Shown here: positions 4,087-10,172 of the stretch, piece after piece
How the letters are laid out: each line of letters opens with the position of its first letter
Position numbering within the stretch: the first letter of the stretch is position 1
DNA from: Aquificaceae bacterium
GTDB taxonomy: Bacteria > Aquificota > Aquificia > Aquificales > Aquificaceae
Direction: 5' to 3'
Length of the DNA stretch: 10,172 bases
NCBI GenBank assembly: GCA_015490115.1
Contig: WFYM01000168.1
Coordinates: forward strand, 1 to 10,172
Notes under the pieces: generated by a model
Databases searched by the model: none
Told to the model about the DNA's origin: nothing
The model's input: only the letters and a program-made list of their open reading frames with translations
Program-made: the position numbers and the translations under genes

Positions 4087-6879
4087 ATGGATGTCCCGTC
4101 ACGGTGGTGGACCACCGCCCTCCCAAGACTCGCCGACCCAGAAAGGACAAAGGAGAGGTTCTACAGGCTCCTCAGCAAACACCCTGATCCCAAAAGCCTG
4201 CTCAATTACCTCAACGAGAGACGCTTTACACTGCTCCTTGAGATCCTCGACCAGTCCGAGTGCCTGAGGAAGTTCCTCCTGAACCACCCGGAGGACTTCC
4301 AAAGAACTATCCCGAAGCTCTGGTATCGTTTCAAAGAAAAAGAGGACTACCTGAAGGACCTCGGAAAAATAGTCTCCGACACCATGGACGATGAGACCTT
4401 CTCCGAGAAGCTCGCCTACTACAGGCACAGGGAACTCATGAGGCTCTTTGCAAAAGACCTTCTCGGGACGGCAAAGACCGAGGACATACTAAGGGAATAC
4501 TCCTTTCTTGCGGACGCCCTTATCGAAACAGCCTACAAGAGAGCTTTCGAAGAGGTCAAGGAAAGATACGGAAAGCCCGTAGAAGAAACGGGAAAGGAAG
4601 CGACGGGAGTTGTTATAGGACTCGGGAAGCTGGGGAGCGAAGAGCTGAACTTCTACTCGGACGTTGACCTTATTTTTCTGCACTCCTCAGATAAAGGAAA
4701 AGCAGGAAAGCTATCTTTGAACGAGTTCTTCTCCGAGGTCTTCAAAAAAGTTGTGAAGCTCCTCACAGCTCAAACTCTGGAGGGAAGACCTTACGAGGTT
4801 GATCTTGACCTCAGACCCTTCGGAAAGACGGGACCTGTCAGCATGTCCGTGAGGAGTGCCGAGCTTTACTACGAGTCCTACGGCAGAGTTTGGGAGAGGT
4901 TCGCACTTTTGAGATCGAGACCCGTAGCGGGAGACAGGGAACTGGGGGAGAGGTTCATGAGGGAAGTGGTAAAGCCCTTTGTCTTCGCCTCAGCCGACTA
5001 CAGGCTCGTCGAAGAGATAAGGCTGATGAAAAAGAGGGTGGAAGCGGAAGCCAAAAAGAGCTTCGTGAGGGGCTTCAACGTAAAGACGGGAGAAGGCGGC
5101 ATAAGGGAGGTTGAGTTTACCGTCCAGTCCCTCATAATACTCCTCGGCTCAAAGACACCCTTCCTGAGGGAGAGGAACACCTTCAGGGGCATATGGAAGC
5201 TGAGCCAAAGGGGTGTCTTTTCCGACGAGGAGACCCTCTTCTTGGAGAGAGCTTACTCTTTCCTGAGGACCCTCGAAAACAGGATCCAGATCGAGAAGTG
5301 CATAAAGACCCACGTCCTGAGGGACGAGGATGTCCCTAAGATAGCCAAGTTCCTCGGGATGGAAGAAAAAGCCTTCCTGAAGGAGCTTGAAAGGATAAGG
5401 GAAGGTGTAAAAGAAATATTCGATAGCCTCGTTCCGGAAAAGAAGGGAGAAGAATTAAAGCCCATCCAGATAGCCCTGATAACAGGAGATCAGGACTACG
5501 GCTCCTTTATACTGAAGGAAAAAGGCTTCAAAAAGCCGGATAGGAGCTTCAGCTTGCTCCTCGGATACCTCTACGGCAAAGAGGGTTCGAGGCTCTCGGA
5601 CAGGGAAAAGGACAAATTCCTCTCCCTCGTCCCTAGGATAGTGGAACTTTCCTCGAAGTCCCCGGATCCGGACGAGACGCTCCTCAACTTCGACAAGTTC
5701 TTCTCAAACCCGACGGGAAAGAAGGTGATCTTGAGCGAACCAAAAGAAGACTTTTTATCCGGTCTCTTCAACGTCTTCTCCCTCTCCTCAGCCCTTTCTT
5801 CCCTCATAGGAAAAAACCCGGACCTCGTCGAGGACGTCCTCACCCTCTATCAGGAGTATCCCACCAAAGAGAGGCTAAAAGAGGAGTTTTCAAAATACGA
5901 GGAAACGCTCCCCTTAACCCTCGAGAACCTCTTCAGAAGGTTCAAAAAGGTATGGGAGATAAGGGTGGGTCTCGTCTACCTTATGGGAAAGAGGGACACC
6001 GAAAGCCTAAAGGAACTCTTCAGGTCCCTCAGCCTGATAGCGGATTTTCTCCTCGAAAAGCTGTGGGAGAGGTTGGGTCTCAAAGGAGAAGGGGCTGTCC
6101 TTTACTCCCTCGGGAAACTGGGAAGTCGTGAGCTTACCTTCGGCTCGGACCTCGACCTTGTCTTTTGCAGCAAAGACACTGTAAGAAGGTCCCGGATCAC
6201 GGAAAAGGTCCAAAGGATGGTAAGGTTCATAACAGCACACACACCGGAAGGCTACCTTTACGACCTCGACTTCAGGCTAAGACCGATGGGAAGCAAAGGA
6301 GAACTCGTCCCAACCCTCAGCTTTTACAGAAATTACTTTTCAAAGGAGGCAAGAACTTGGGAGAGGATAGCTTGGACGAGGTCGAGGTTCATAACAGGTG
6401 ATGAGGAGCTAAAGGAAGACCTCGAAAAAGAAATAGAAAACTTCCTCTTCGGAAAGCCTTGGGGTGAAAAGGAGAGGGGAGAGGTATACGAGATGAGGAT
6501 GAAACTTCAAGAACACGCAAGGAGGGGAAGGGACGTCGTTGACATAAAGTTCGGACCGGGTGGCATCTTCGACGGAGAGTTTTTAGTTCAGTATCTCCTC
6601 ATAAAGGAGGGGATAAGGGAGAGTTCCATGGTAAGGGGCTTTGAGATCCTAAAGGAGTCCTACCCCTCCCTCGAACCCGCATACAGAGCTTTTATGTTCC
6701 TGAGACAGGTTGAGACTCATCTCAGACTCGTGAAAGAGAGGGGAAGCTCCGTCCTCCAGAGGCAGGACTTTCCCGGCTTAGCAAGATCCATGAACCTCGA
6801 GGAGGAAGAGTTCGAGGAGGAACTGAGAAAGAGCATGGAGATACTAAGAGACACCTTCCTCGAGTTTTTGGGACCTTGA
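4087..6879 (+). CDS. glnE: Glutamine synthetase adenylyltransferase / adenylyl-removing enzyme
   Basis: 930 residues, against 946 in E. coli. It adds AMP to glutamine synthetase and removes it again, in response to PII and glutamine. Two nucleotidyltransferase domains are seen. The N-terminal (adenylyl-removing) domain has GLGKLGSEELNFYSDVDL (178-195), with metal ligands D192 and D194, and GGIREVEF (337-344). The C-terminal (adenylylating) domain has GKLGSRELTFGSDLDL (676-691), with D688 and D690, and GGIFDGEF (825-832). Both metal pairs are intact, so both activities are expected. The ATG at 4087 is the only reasonable start: an in-frame TGA lies at 4072-4074 and no ATG, GTG or TTG appears in the next stretch of codons. 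No Shine-Dalgarno is seen. The promoter must lie inside pyrG or at the shared AT stretch. glnA and the PII gene are not in the window. Confidence 0.95.
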   Translation: MDVPSRWWTTALPRLADPERTKERFYRLLSKHPDPKSLLNYLNERRFTLLLEILDQSECLRKFLLNHPEDFQRTIPKLWYRFKEKEDYLKDLGKIVSDTMDDETFSEKLAYYRHRELMRLFAKDLLGTAKTEDILREYSFLADALIETAYKRAFEEVKERYGKPVEETGKEATGVVIGLGKLGSEELNFYSDVDLIFLHSSDKGKAGKLSLNEFFSEVFKKVVKLLTAQTLEGRPYEVDLDLRPFGKTGPVSMSVRSAELYYESYGRVWERFALLRSRPVAGDRELGERFMREVVKPFVFASADYRLVEEIRLMKKRVEAEAKKSFVRGFNVKTGEGGIREVEFTVQSLIILLGSKTPFLRERNTFRGIWKLSQRGVFSDEETLFLERAYSFLRTLENRIQIEKCIKTHVLRDEDVPKIAKFLGMEEKAFLKELERIREGVKEIFDSLVPEKKGEELKPIQIALITGDQDYGSFILKEKGFKKPDRSFSLLLGYLYGKEGSRLSDREKDKFLSLVPRIVELSSKSPDPDETLLNFDKFFSNPTGKKVILSEPKEDFLSGLFNVFSLSSALSSLIGKNPDLVEDVLTLYQEYPTKERLKEEFSKYEETLPLTLENLFRRFKKVWEIRVGLVYLMGKRDTESLKELFRSLSLIADFLLEKLWERLGLKGEGAVLYSLGKLGSRELTFGSDLDLVFCSKDTVRRSRITEKVQRMVRFITAHTPEGYLYDLDFRLRPMGSKGELVPTLSFYRNYFSKEARTWERIAWTRSRFITGDEELKEDLEKEIENFLFGKPWGEKERGEVYEMRMKLQEHARRGRDVVDIKFGPGGIFDGEFLVQYLLIKEGIRESSMVRGFEILKESYPSLEPAYRAFMFLRQVETHLRLVKERGSSVLQRQDFPGLARSMNLEEEEFEEELRKSMEILRDTFLEFLGP
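4102..4117 (+). other. Inverted repeat in early glnE codons
   Basis: CGGTGG-TGGA-CCACCG has 6-bp, five-sixths G/C arms and a 4-nt loop over glnE codons 6-11. As RNA it could form a hairpin just downstream of the glnE start codon. As DNA it covers the place where the pyrG -35 should be. Either role is inference. Confidence 0.35.
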
Positions 6880-6904
6880 AGATATGTTATGAATCACTTA
6901 TCAT
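6876..6904 (+). promoter_or_regulatory. Predicted promoter of the vapBC-type operon
   Basis: TTGAAG (6876-6881, four of six consensus bases) and TATCAT (6899-6904, five of six) are separated by exactly 17 bp. Transcription would start at about 6911-6912, the A of the antitoxin ATG, so the mRNA would be leaderless. The -35 overlaps the glnE stop codon. Confidence 0.55.
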
Positions 6905-6906
6905 AA
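6887..6906. promoter_or_regulatory. Inverted repeat TTATGA-N8-TCATAA, candidate autoregulation operator
   Basis: Two perfect 6-bp arms around an 8-bp spacer cover the -10 box of the predicted vapBC promoter. RHH antitoxins, often in complex with their toxin, repress their own operon through such sites. A second, wider pair ATGAAT/ATTCAT (6889-6894 and 6908-6913) is nested with it. Confidence 0.5.
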
Positions 6907-6911
6907 TATTC

Positions 6912-7151
6912 ATGGTTGAAAGGGTTACCATCTCTATGGATAAGAAGCTTGTTGAGGAGCTGAAGAACCTTGCACGTAAGGAAGGAGTAAGCCTTTCTAA
7001 ATTCATCGCCAAGTCCCTTGAGGAGTTCGTTATTGAACAGAAGAAGAAAGAGGCGGGTAGGAAGCTCTTGAACTTCAAGCTATCAAAATCCGAAGCTGAG
7101 CAAGCTTTAGAAGAACTTTCCCGTATGAGGAGGGAGGAGTGGAAAGTGTAG
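6912..7151 (+). CDS. vapB: Ribbon-helix-helix antitoxin of a VapBC-type pair
   Basis: 79 residues from the ATG at 6912. A TTG at 6876 would add 12 residues, but the RHH strand begins at MVERVTISMD, so 6912 is chosen. Residues 3-9 are the DNA-binding strand, and helices follow in KKLVEELKNLARKEGVSLSKFIAKSLEEFVIEQ (11-43). The charged C-terminal half (about 44-79, ending EEWKV) would wrap the toxin, as in RHH-type antitoxins. It neutralises the PIN toxin encoded next and is expected to repress the operon. It overlaps the toxin gene by 13 nt, so the two are translationally coupled. There is no Shine-Dalgarno; the promoter geometry predicts a leaderless mRNA. The gene name marks the pair type, not proven identity. 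Confidence 0.85.
   Translation: MVERVTISMDKKLVEELKNLARKEGVSLSKFIAKSLEEFVIEQKKKEAGRKLLNFKLSKSEAEQALEELSRMRREEWKV
7128..7133 (+). promoter_or_regulatory. Shine-Dalgarno site of the PIN toxin gene
   Basis: AGGAGG lies within the end of the antitoxin gene, 5 nt before the GTG at 7139. It fixes the GTG as the toxin start, since no ATG lies near. Confidence 0.7.
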
Positions 7152-7528
7152 GTTTGGATACAGGGTTCTTCATTAAGGTGTTCGAAGGAAACGAAAAGGC
7201 CGTTCAGGTATGGAGAATAATAGTAGAAGGAGAACTAAAGGCTCTAACTTCTTCCTTGGTGCTTTTCGAACTTAGACGACTTTTTCACAAACTCGGGAGG
7301 ATTGAAGAGTGGGACGCTATCAAGGAAGCGATAACTCTTAACTGTGAAGTTGTCCCTGTGAACCTAGACATAGCGGAGAGCGGAGCAGACATAAGCCACG
7401 GGACAGGTCTCCCTGCGGTGGACGCCCTAATATATGCAAGCGTAATGAATGTTGATGAGTTCTACACAACAGACAGAAGCTTTGAAATTCTCAAAAAGAA
7501 AAGTAAACCTCATATCATGATACTCTAA
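7139..7528 (+). CDS. vapC: PIN-domain ribonuclease toxin of a VapBC-type pair
   Basis: 129 residues, GTG start with a good Shine-Dalgarno. The whole PIN domain is present with the four acidic metal ligands: D7 (GLDTGFF), E44 (VLFELRRL), D95 (PAVDALIYA) and D112 (YTTDRSF). PIN toxins of this kind cut RNA (tRNA or rRNA in studied cases) with Mg or Mn and stop translation until bound by the antitoxin. All catalytic residues are intact, so the toxin is probably active; the target RNA cannot be read from the sequence. Sampled bases 7141-7260 are about 42% GC, compared with about 52% in a 60-base glnE sample. That, and the position between two housekeeping operons, would fit horizontal gain. It ends 6 nt before the stop of the convergent comEC with no terminator between. 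Confidence 0.9.
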   Translation: MESVGLDTGFFIKVFEGNEKAVQVWRIIVEGELKALTSSLVLFELRRLFHKLGRIEEWDAIKEAITLNCEVVPVNLDIAESGADISHGTGLPAVDALIYASVMNVDEFYTTDRSFEILKKKSKPHIMIL

Positions 7529-7534
7529 CAGCTT

Positions 7535-8773
7535 CTAATTTAACGACCTTATAAAAAGCCAACAGTTCACAAGAGCCAAGGGAAGAACCTTCAGCCTTCC
7601 TTTCAAAACGTAAAGGAAAAAAGCCCCAAAAAGACTAAGAAGCACAGCTTCCCAAAAGAAAAGTTGCGGATACACTTCCTTAGAAACCTTTTCTCCGAGG
7701 GAAACAAAGCTAACGAACAGCTTCCCCGTCAGATTAAAGAGGTCCACAAAAGGCGGAAAGCTCATCAGCGTAAACAAGGAAAGGATCCCAAACAAGGAAT
7801 AGAGGACCACCAAAGGGGCGATCAAGGGTGTAAGAAGAACTGAGACCGGTGAGATATAGGAGAAGGTGCTGACCAAAGGTGCAACACCCGAAAAGGCTGA
7901 AGCGGAAACAAGAAAGGTCTTAAACACCTTCCCACCCTCGAGATCCCTGAGTGTGAGGATTATGTATCCCGTAGCAAAAAATGAGAGCCAAAAAGAGTAT
8001 GAAGATACGTAGTGGGGAAAAACAAAGAGTATTACCGTTCCTGAAAAGAGGAGTATGCTGAGGTGGTTGGGGTTCCTGAAGGTAAGATGCGAGAGTATTA
8101 TAAGAACAGCCATTATGGTTGCCCTGAGAACGGGAGGCTCGTGGGGAACTATAAAGAGGGTGTATACCGAAACTCCGATAAGGGAGAGCTTGAGACCCCA
8201 AAACCTCGGTAGCAGTTTCAAAAGTATGAAGGCTATAGTCCCGACGTGAAGCCCCGATATCACAAGAAGGTGAACGAGTCCGGTCCTCAGGAAGCTCTTT
8301 TGAACTTCAGGGTCTATAAGCTCCCTCGGCTCACCGAAGAGAAAAGAAAGCCCGAGACCCCTTATCTCTTCGTCTTTGGTCTTCTCGGAGTATCTTCTCA
8401 TAAGAGCCTCTCTGATACCCTGAGTCCTTGAAAGCTCCACATCCTCACCCCTCGCGTATATGTAAACCTTCCCTTCTTTCACCTTCAATTTGCCTATGAG
8501 AGACACCTCGCACCCGCATCCCGGAAAGGGTCCGTAAACAACAAGGACGCACTTCCTCCCCTCTATCTCCTCTACCTCGCTCTCCTCCACCTTTATCTTT
8601 GTAACTGTTTTTCCTCCTTCTCTTAGAACATCACCCACGATCCTGCCCCTCACATAGACTTCCTCCTCTTCGAAGTCGGGGATACCGCTCCTTTCCAACG
8701 CCAAAAGGACGGAAAGAACGAAGAGGATTAGGTGAAATACCTCCCTCCTTATCTTCTCCTCTCCCAATCCCAA
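7535..8773 (-). CDS. comEC: ComEC/Rec2-type DNA-uptake channel protein, short form
   Basis: 412 residues from a TTG at 8773 (AAGGA 4 nt upstream); a second TTG at 8767 is also possible, and no ATG is near. ComEC forms the inner-membrane channel that passes one DNA strand into the cell during natural transformation. Seen in order: an N-terminal membrane helix (about 12-27); a periplasmic OB-like beta domain (about 36-115) with C75, C86 and C88 that could form a disulfide; then the Competence domain with the signature GLVHLLVISGLHVG (165-178), PPVLRATIM (213-221) and about seven further hydrophobic helices to residue 410. The C-terminal metallo-beta-lactamase nuclease domain found in the roughly 770-residue Bacillus protein is absent, and the gene ends cleanly rather than by frameshift. 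It overlaps galE by about 25 nt and belongs to the vanZ-like/galE operon. Confidence 0.88.
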   Translation of the reverse strand: MGLGEEKIRREVFHLILFVLSVLLALERSGIPDFEEEEVYVRGRIVGDVLREGGKTVTKIKVEESEVEEIEGRKCVLVVYGPFPGCGCEVSLIGKLKVKEGKVYIYARGEDVELSRTQGIREALMRRYSEKTKDEEIRGLGLSFLFGEPRELIDPEVQKSFLRTGLVHLLVISGLHVGTIAFILLKLLPRFWGLKLSLIGVSVYTLFIVPHEPPVLRATIMAVLIILSHLTFRNPNHLSILLFSGTVILFVFPHYVSSYSFWLSFFATGYIILTLRDLEGGKVFKTFLVSASAFSGVAPLVSTFSYISPVSVLLTPLIAPLVVLYSLFGILSLFTLMSFPPFVDLFNLTGKLFVSFVSLGEKVSKEVYPQLFFWEAVLLSLFGAFFLYVLKGRLKVLPLALVNCWLFIRSLN

Positions 8774-9717
8774 GCTGTCCTTACTATGAACTCAAGGTCG
8801 TCGTATTTAGGTTCCCAACCGAGCTTTTCCCTTATCTTAGTACTGTCAGCTACAAGAACAGGAGGGTCCCCCGGTCTTCTTTCTGTTTCGACAACAGTAA
8901 AGTCTTTTCCCGTTACCTTTTTCACAGCTTCTATTACCTCCCTCACAGAATAACCTTTACCGTATCCGCAGTTGAAAACCTCACTCTTCCCACCGTCGAA
9001 CAGGTATTCGAGGGCGAGGATGTGAGCGTTTGCGATGTCCATAACGTGTATGTAGTCCCTTATGCAGGTCCCGTCCGGTGTCGGGTAGTCCGTCCCGTAT
9101 ATCTCAAGCCTGTCTATCTCACCCTTTGCGGTCTTCAAAGCTCTGATCATGAGATGTGTAGGTTTCGGATAGGCAAAACCTATCCTCCCTTCCGGGTCAG
9201 CCCCGGCTACGTTGAAGTATCTAAGAGAGACGTATCTGAAATCTTTGGCTTCAGAAAGGTCCCTCAAAATGTTTTCGACAACAGCCTTCGTCTCCCCGTA
9301 AGGGTTTATAGGTTTTAGGGGAGCGTCTTCTGAAACAGGAACCTTCTCCGGTATACCGTAGACAGCAGCGGAAGAGGAGAATATAAACCTTTTTACTTCG
9401 AACTCCTCCATCACCTCAAGAAGGTTCAAGGTGTTTGCGACGTTATTTTTGTAATACTTCAGAGGCTCCCTTACACTCTCAGGAACCACTATGTAAGCTG
9501 CAAAGTGCATAACAGCTTCAGGTCTGAACTCCTCAAAAACCCTCCTCAACTTCTTCTTATCTTCGAGGTCCCCTACCACGAGCTTCCCGTAAAGGACCGC
9601 CCACTCGTGTCCCGTAGAGAGATTGTCGTAGACGAGGACCTCGTATCCCGCCTCACCGAGTAGCTTCACCACGTGAGACCCAACGTAACCAGCCCCGCCA
9701 GTTACAAGAACCTTCAC
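8749..9717 (-). CDS. galE: UDP-glucose 4-epimerase
   Basis: 322 residues from the GTG at 9717. A longer frame could start with TTG or ATG upstream, but GGGAGGT stands 7 nt before this GTG and the protein then begins MKVLVTGGAGYVG, the usual NAD-binding start. It interconverts UDP-glucose and UDP-galactose with bound NAD, supplying sugar for lipopolysaccharide and exopolysaccharide. Motifs: Rossmann GGAGYVG (7-13), D31, FSSSAAVYG (113-121), catalytic Y140xxxK144 in NPYGETK, RYFNVAGAD (166-174) and RRPGDPP (280-286). This is a short-chain dehydrogenase of normal family length. Its start overlaps the vanZ-like stop as GTGA, and its end overlaps comEC, so the three are one transcription and translation unit. 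Other nucleotide-sugar epimerases (4-epimerases of UDP-GlcNAc or uronates) share the fold, so sugar specificity is inferred. Confidence 0.9.
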   Translation of the reverse strand: MKVLVTGGAGYVGSHVVKLLGEAGYEVLVYDNLSTGHEWAVLYGKLVVGDLEDKKKLRRVFEEFRPEAVMHFAAYIVVPESVREPLKYYKNNVANTLNLLEVMEEFEVKRFIFSSSAAVYGIPEKVPVSEDAPLKPINPYGETKAVVENILRDLSEAKDFRYVSLRYFNVAGADPEGRIGFAYPKPTHLMIRALKTAKGEIDRLEIYGTDYPTPDGTCIRDYIHVMDIANAHILALEYLFDGGKSEVFNCGYGKGYSVREVIEAVKKVTGKDFTVVETERRPGDPPVLVADSTKIREKLGWEPKYDDLEFIVRTAWDWERRR

Positions 9718-10172
9718 CCGACAGACCTCCCAAGCCAAACCCCAATAACTCCCCCCACCGTGTTCATCAAAACGTCCCTAAGGTCTCCGGTCCTGTTTGG
9801 CAAAACCCACTGTATTACCTCATCAACAACTCCGACAAAAAACACAAAAGTAACTGAAGCTAAAAAGCTCCTGAGTTCAAAAGCTTTCGCCACAAGAAAG
9901 CCGAGTATACCGTATTCAACTAAGTGAACCCTCTCCGCAGGTCTCTCGATACCAAGAGAAATAAACGCCAAGATCAAAAAACCTGCAAGTAAATAAGGCA
10001 AAGAACTAAATCCTGCTTTCTTATAGAGATAAAAAGCACCGAAGAGAAAAAAGCACCCAACAAATACGTTCACCAAAGCACCGGCTCCGCCACTCCCTAA
10101 AGCCTTTTCAAGCATCCCGAACAAGTAACCCCCAAAAGGAAGAGTAGAGTATATCAGAAAAATATATAAAAA
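9714..10172 (-). CDS. VanZ-like membrane protein (5' end outside window)
   Basis: The frame is open to the window edge with no ATG, GTG or TTG between 10124 and 10172. The first hydrophobic helix (FLYIFLIYSTLPF at the edge) belongs to the protein, so in-window starts at 10124 (TTG) or 10115 (ATG) would cut the first helix and are rejected. 152 residues are visible with about four membrane helices. The VanZ family pattern is clear: IERPAERVHLVEYGILGFL (75-93), then VDEVIQWVLPNRTGDLRDVL (116-135), then MNTVGGVIG. VanZ of the enterococcal vancomycin cluster gives low-level teicoplanin resistance, but most members are of unknown function in membrane or envelope biology. The conserved E, H, D, Q and R residues lie at helix ends. 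The stop codon TGA overlaps the galE GTG, indicating coupling to an envelope-sugar gene. Confidence 0.85.
   Translation of the reverse strand, partial: FLYIFLIYSTLPFGGYLFGMLEKALGSGGAGALVNVFVGCFFLFGAFYLYKKAGFSSLPYLLAGFLILAFISLGIERPAERVHLVEYGILGFLVAKAFELRSFLASVTFVFFVGVVDEVIQWVLPNRTGDLRDVLMNTVGGVIGVWLGRSVG
9725..9731 (-). promoter_or_regulatory. Shine-Dalgarno site of galE
   Basis: GGGAGGT on the minus strand, inside the end of the vanZ-like gene and 7 nt before the GTG at 9717. It decides the galE start against the longer upstream alternative. Confidence 0.75.

Noticed and set aside
7139..7528. The PIN protein as the HARP-type protein-only RNase P of Aquificaceae
   Set aside because: It is too short (129 residues), lacks the inserted helical domain expected of HARP, and is paired with an RHH antitoxin.
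9448..9459. A further TGTAATAC copy, and a TGTATTAC at 9811-9818
   Set aside because: Both lie in coding sequence (galE and the vanZ-like gene), lack the flanking symmetry, and are explained by codons such as Lys-Tyr-Tyr-Lys.
10115..10124. TTG or ATG start of the vanZ-like gene inside the window
   Set aside because: The frame continues to the window edge and encodes a further hydrophobic helix typical of the family, so the true start is outside.

Overview
The window looks like a stretch of chromosome from a thermophilic bacterium of the Aquificaceae (Hydrogenobacter / Thermocrinis / Aquifex type). Three things support this. There is a gene that fits the small subunit of citryl-CoA synthetase, an enzyme of the reductive TCA cycle known from that family. 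The tRNA has all-G:C acceptor and T stems. Coding sequence is very tightly packed, with AGG/ATA/CTC-rich codon use. No species is claimed. The gene content is mostly housekeeping, with one toxin-antitoxin pair and one orphan regulator.

Layout. (1) 1-534, + strand: C-terminal part of a lysine 2,3-aminomutase family radical-SAM protein, cut by the window start. (2) 586-1629, +: citryl-CoA synthetase small subunit (ccsB), with motifs closer to ATP-citrate lyase than to succinyl-CoA synthetase. (3) 1626-4070, -: a run read from right to left, pyrG (CTP synthase), then tRNA-Thr(CGT), then a 105-aa three-helix membrane protein, then a ribbon-helix-helix (RHH) regulator with a coiled-coil tail. The only sizeable non-coding stretch (1932-2064) lies before the RHH gene; it is about 24% GC and holds two different pairs of palindromic elements. 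(4) 4087-6879, +: glnE, divergent from pyrG with only 16 bp between start codons. (5) 6912-7528, +: an RHH antitoxin / PIN toxin (VapBC-type) pair with its own promoter and an inverted repeat over the -10 box. (6) 7535-10172, -: VanZ-like membrane protein (cut by the window end), galE and a short comEC, each overlapping the next.

How the genes fit together. pyrG uses glutamine as nitrogen donor and glnE controls glutamine synthetase, so their shared start region is a plausible point of joint nitrogen control (inference). The tRNA sits 12 nt after the pyrG stop and 7 nt before the next start codon, so it is probably cut out of a longer transcript. Several genes that appear to begin transcripts (pyrG, vapB, the orphan RHH gene) have no Shine-Dalgarno sequence and a -10-like box 7-8 nt before the ATG, which suggests leaderless mRNAs. 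Genes further inside operons (vapC, galE), and ccsB, have clear Shine-Dalgarno sequences. I see no clear rho-independent terminator, CRISPR array, insertion sequence or phage gene. No gap between genes exceeds 300 bases; the longest is 133 bp. I do not find a complete, clearly novel multi-gene system. The best candidates for new biology are the 1932-2064 operator region with its orphan regulator, and the pyrG/tRNA/membrane-protein transcript.
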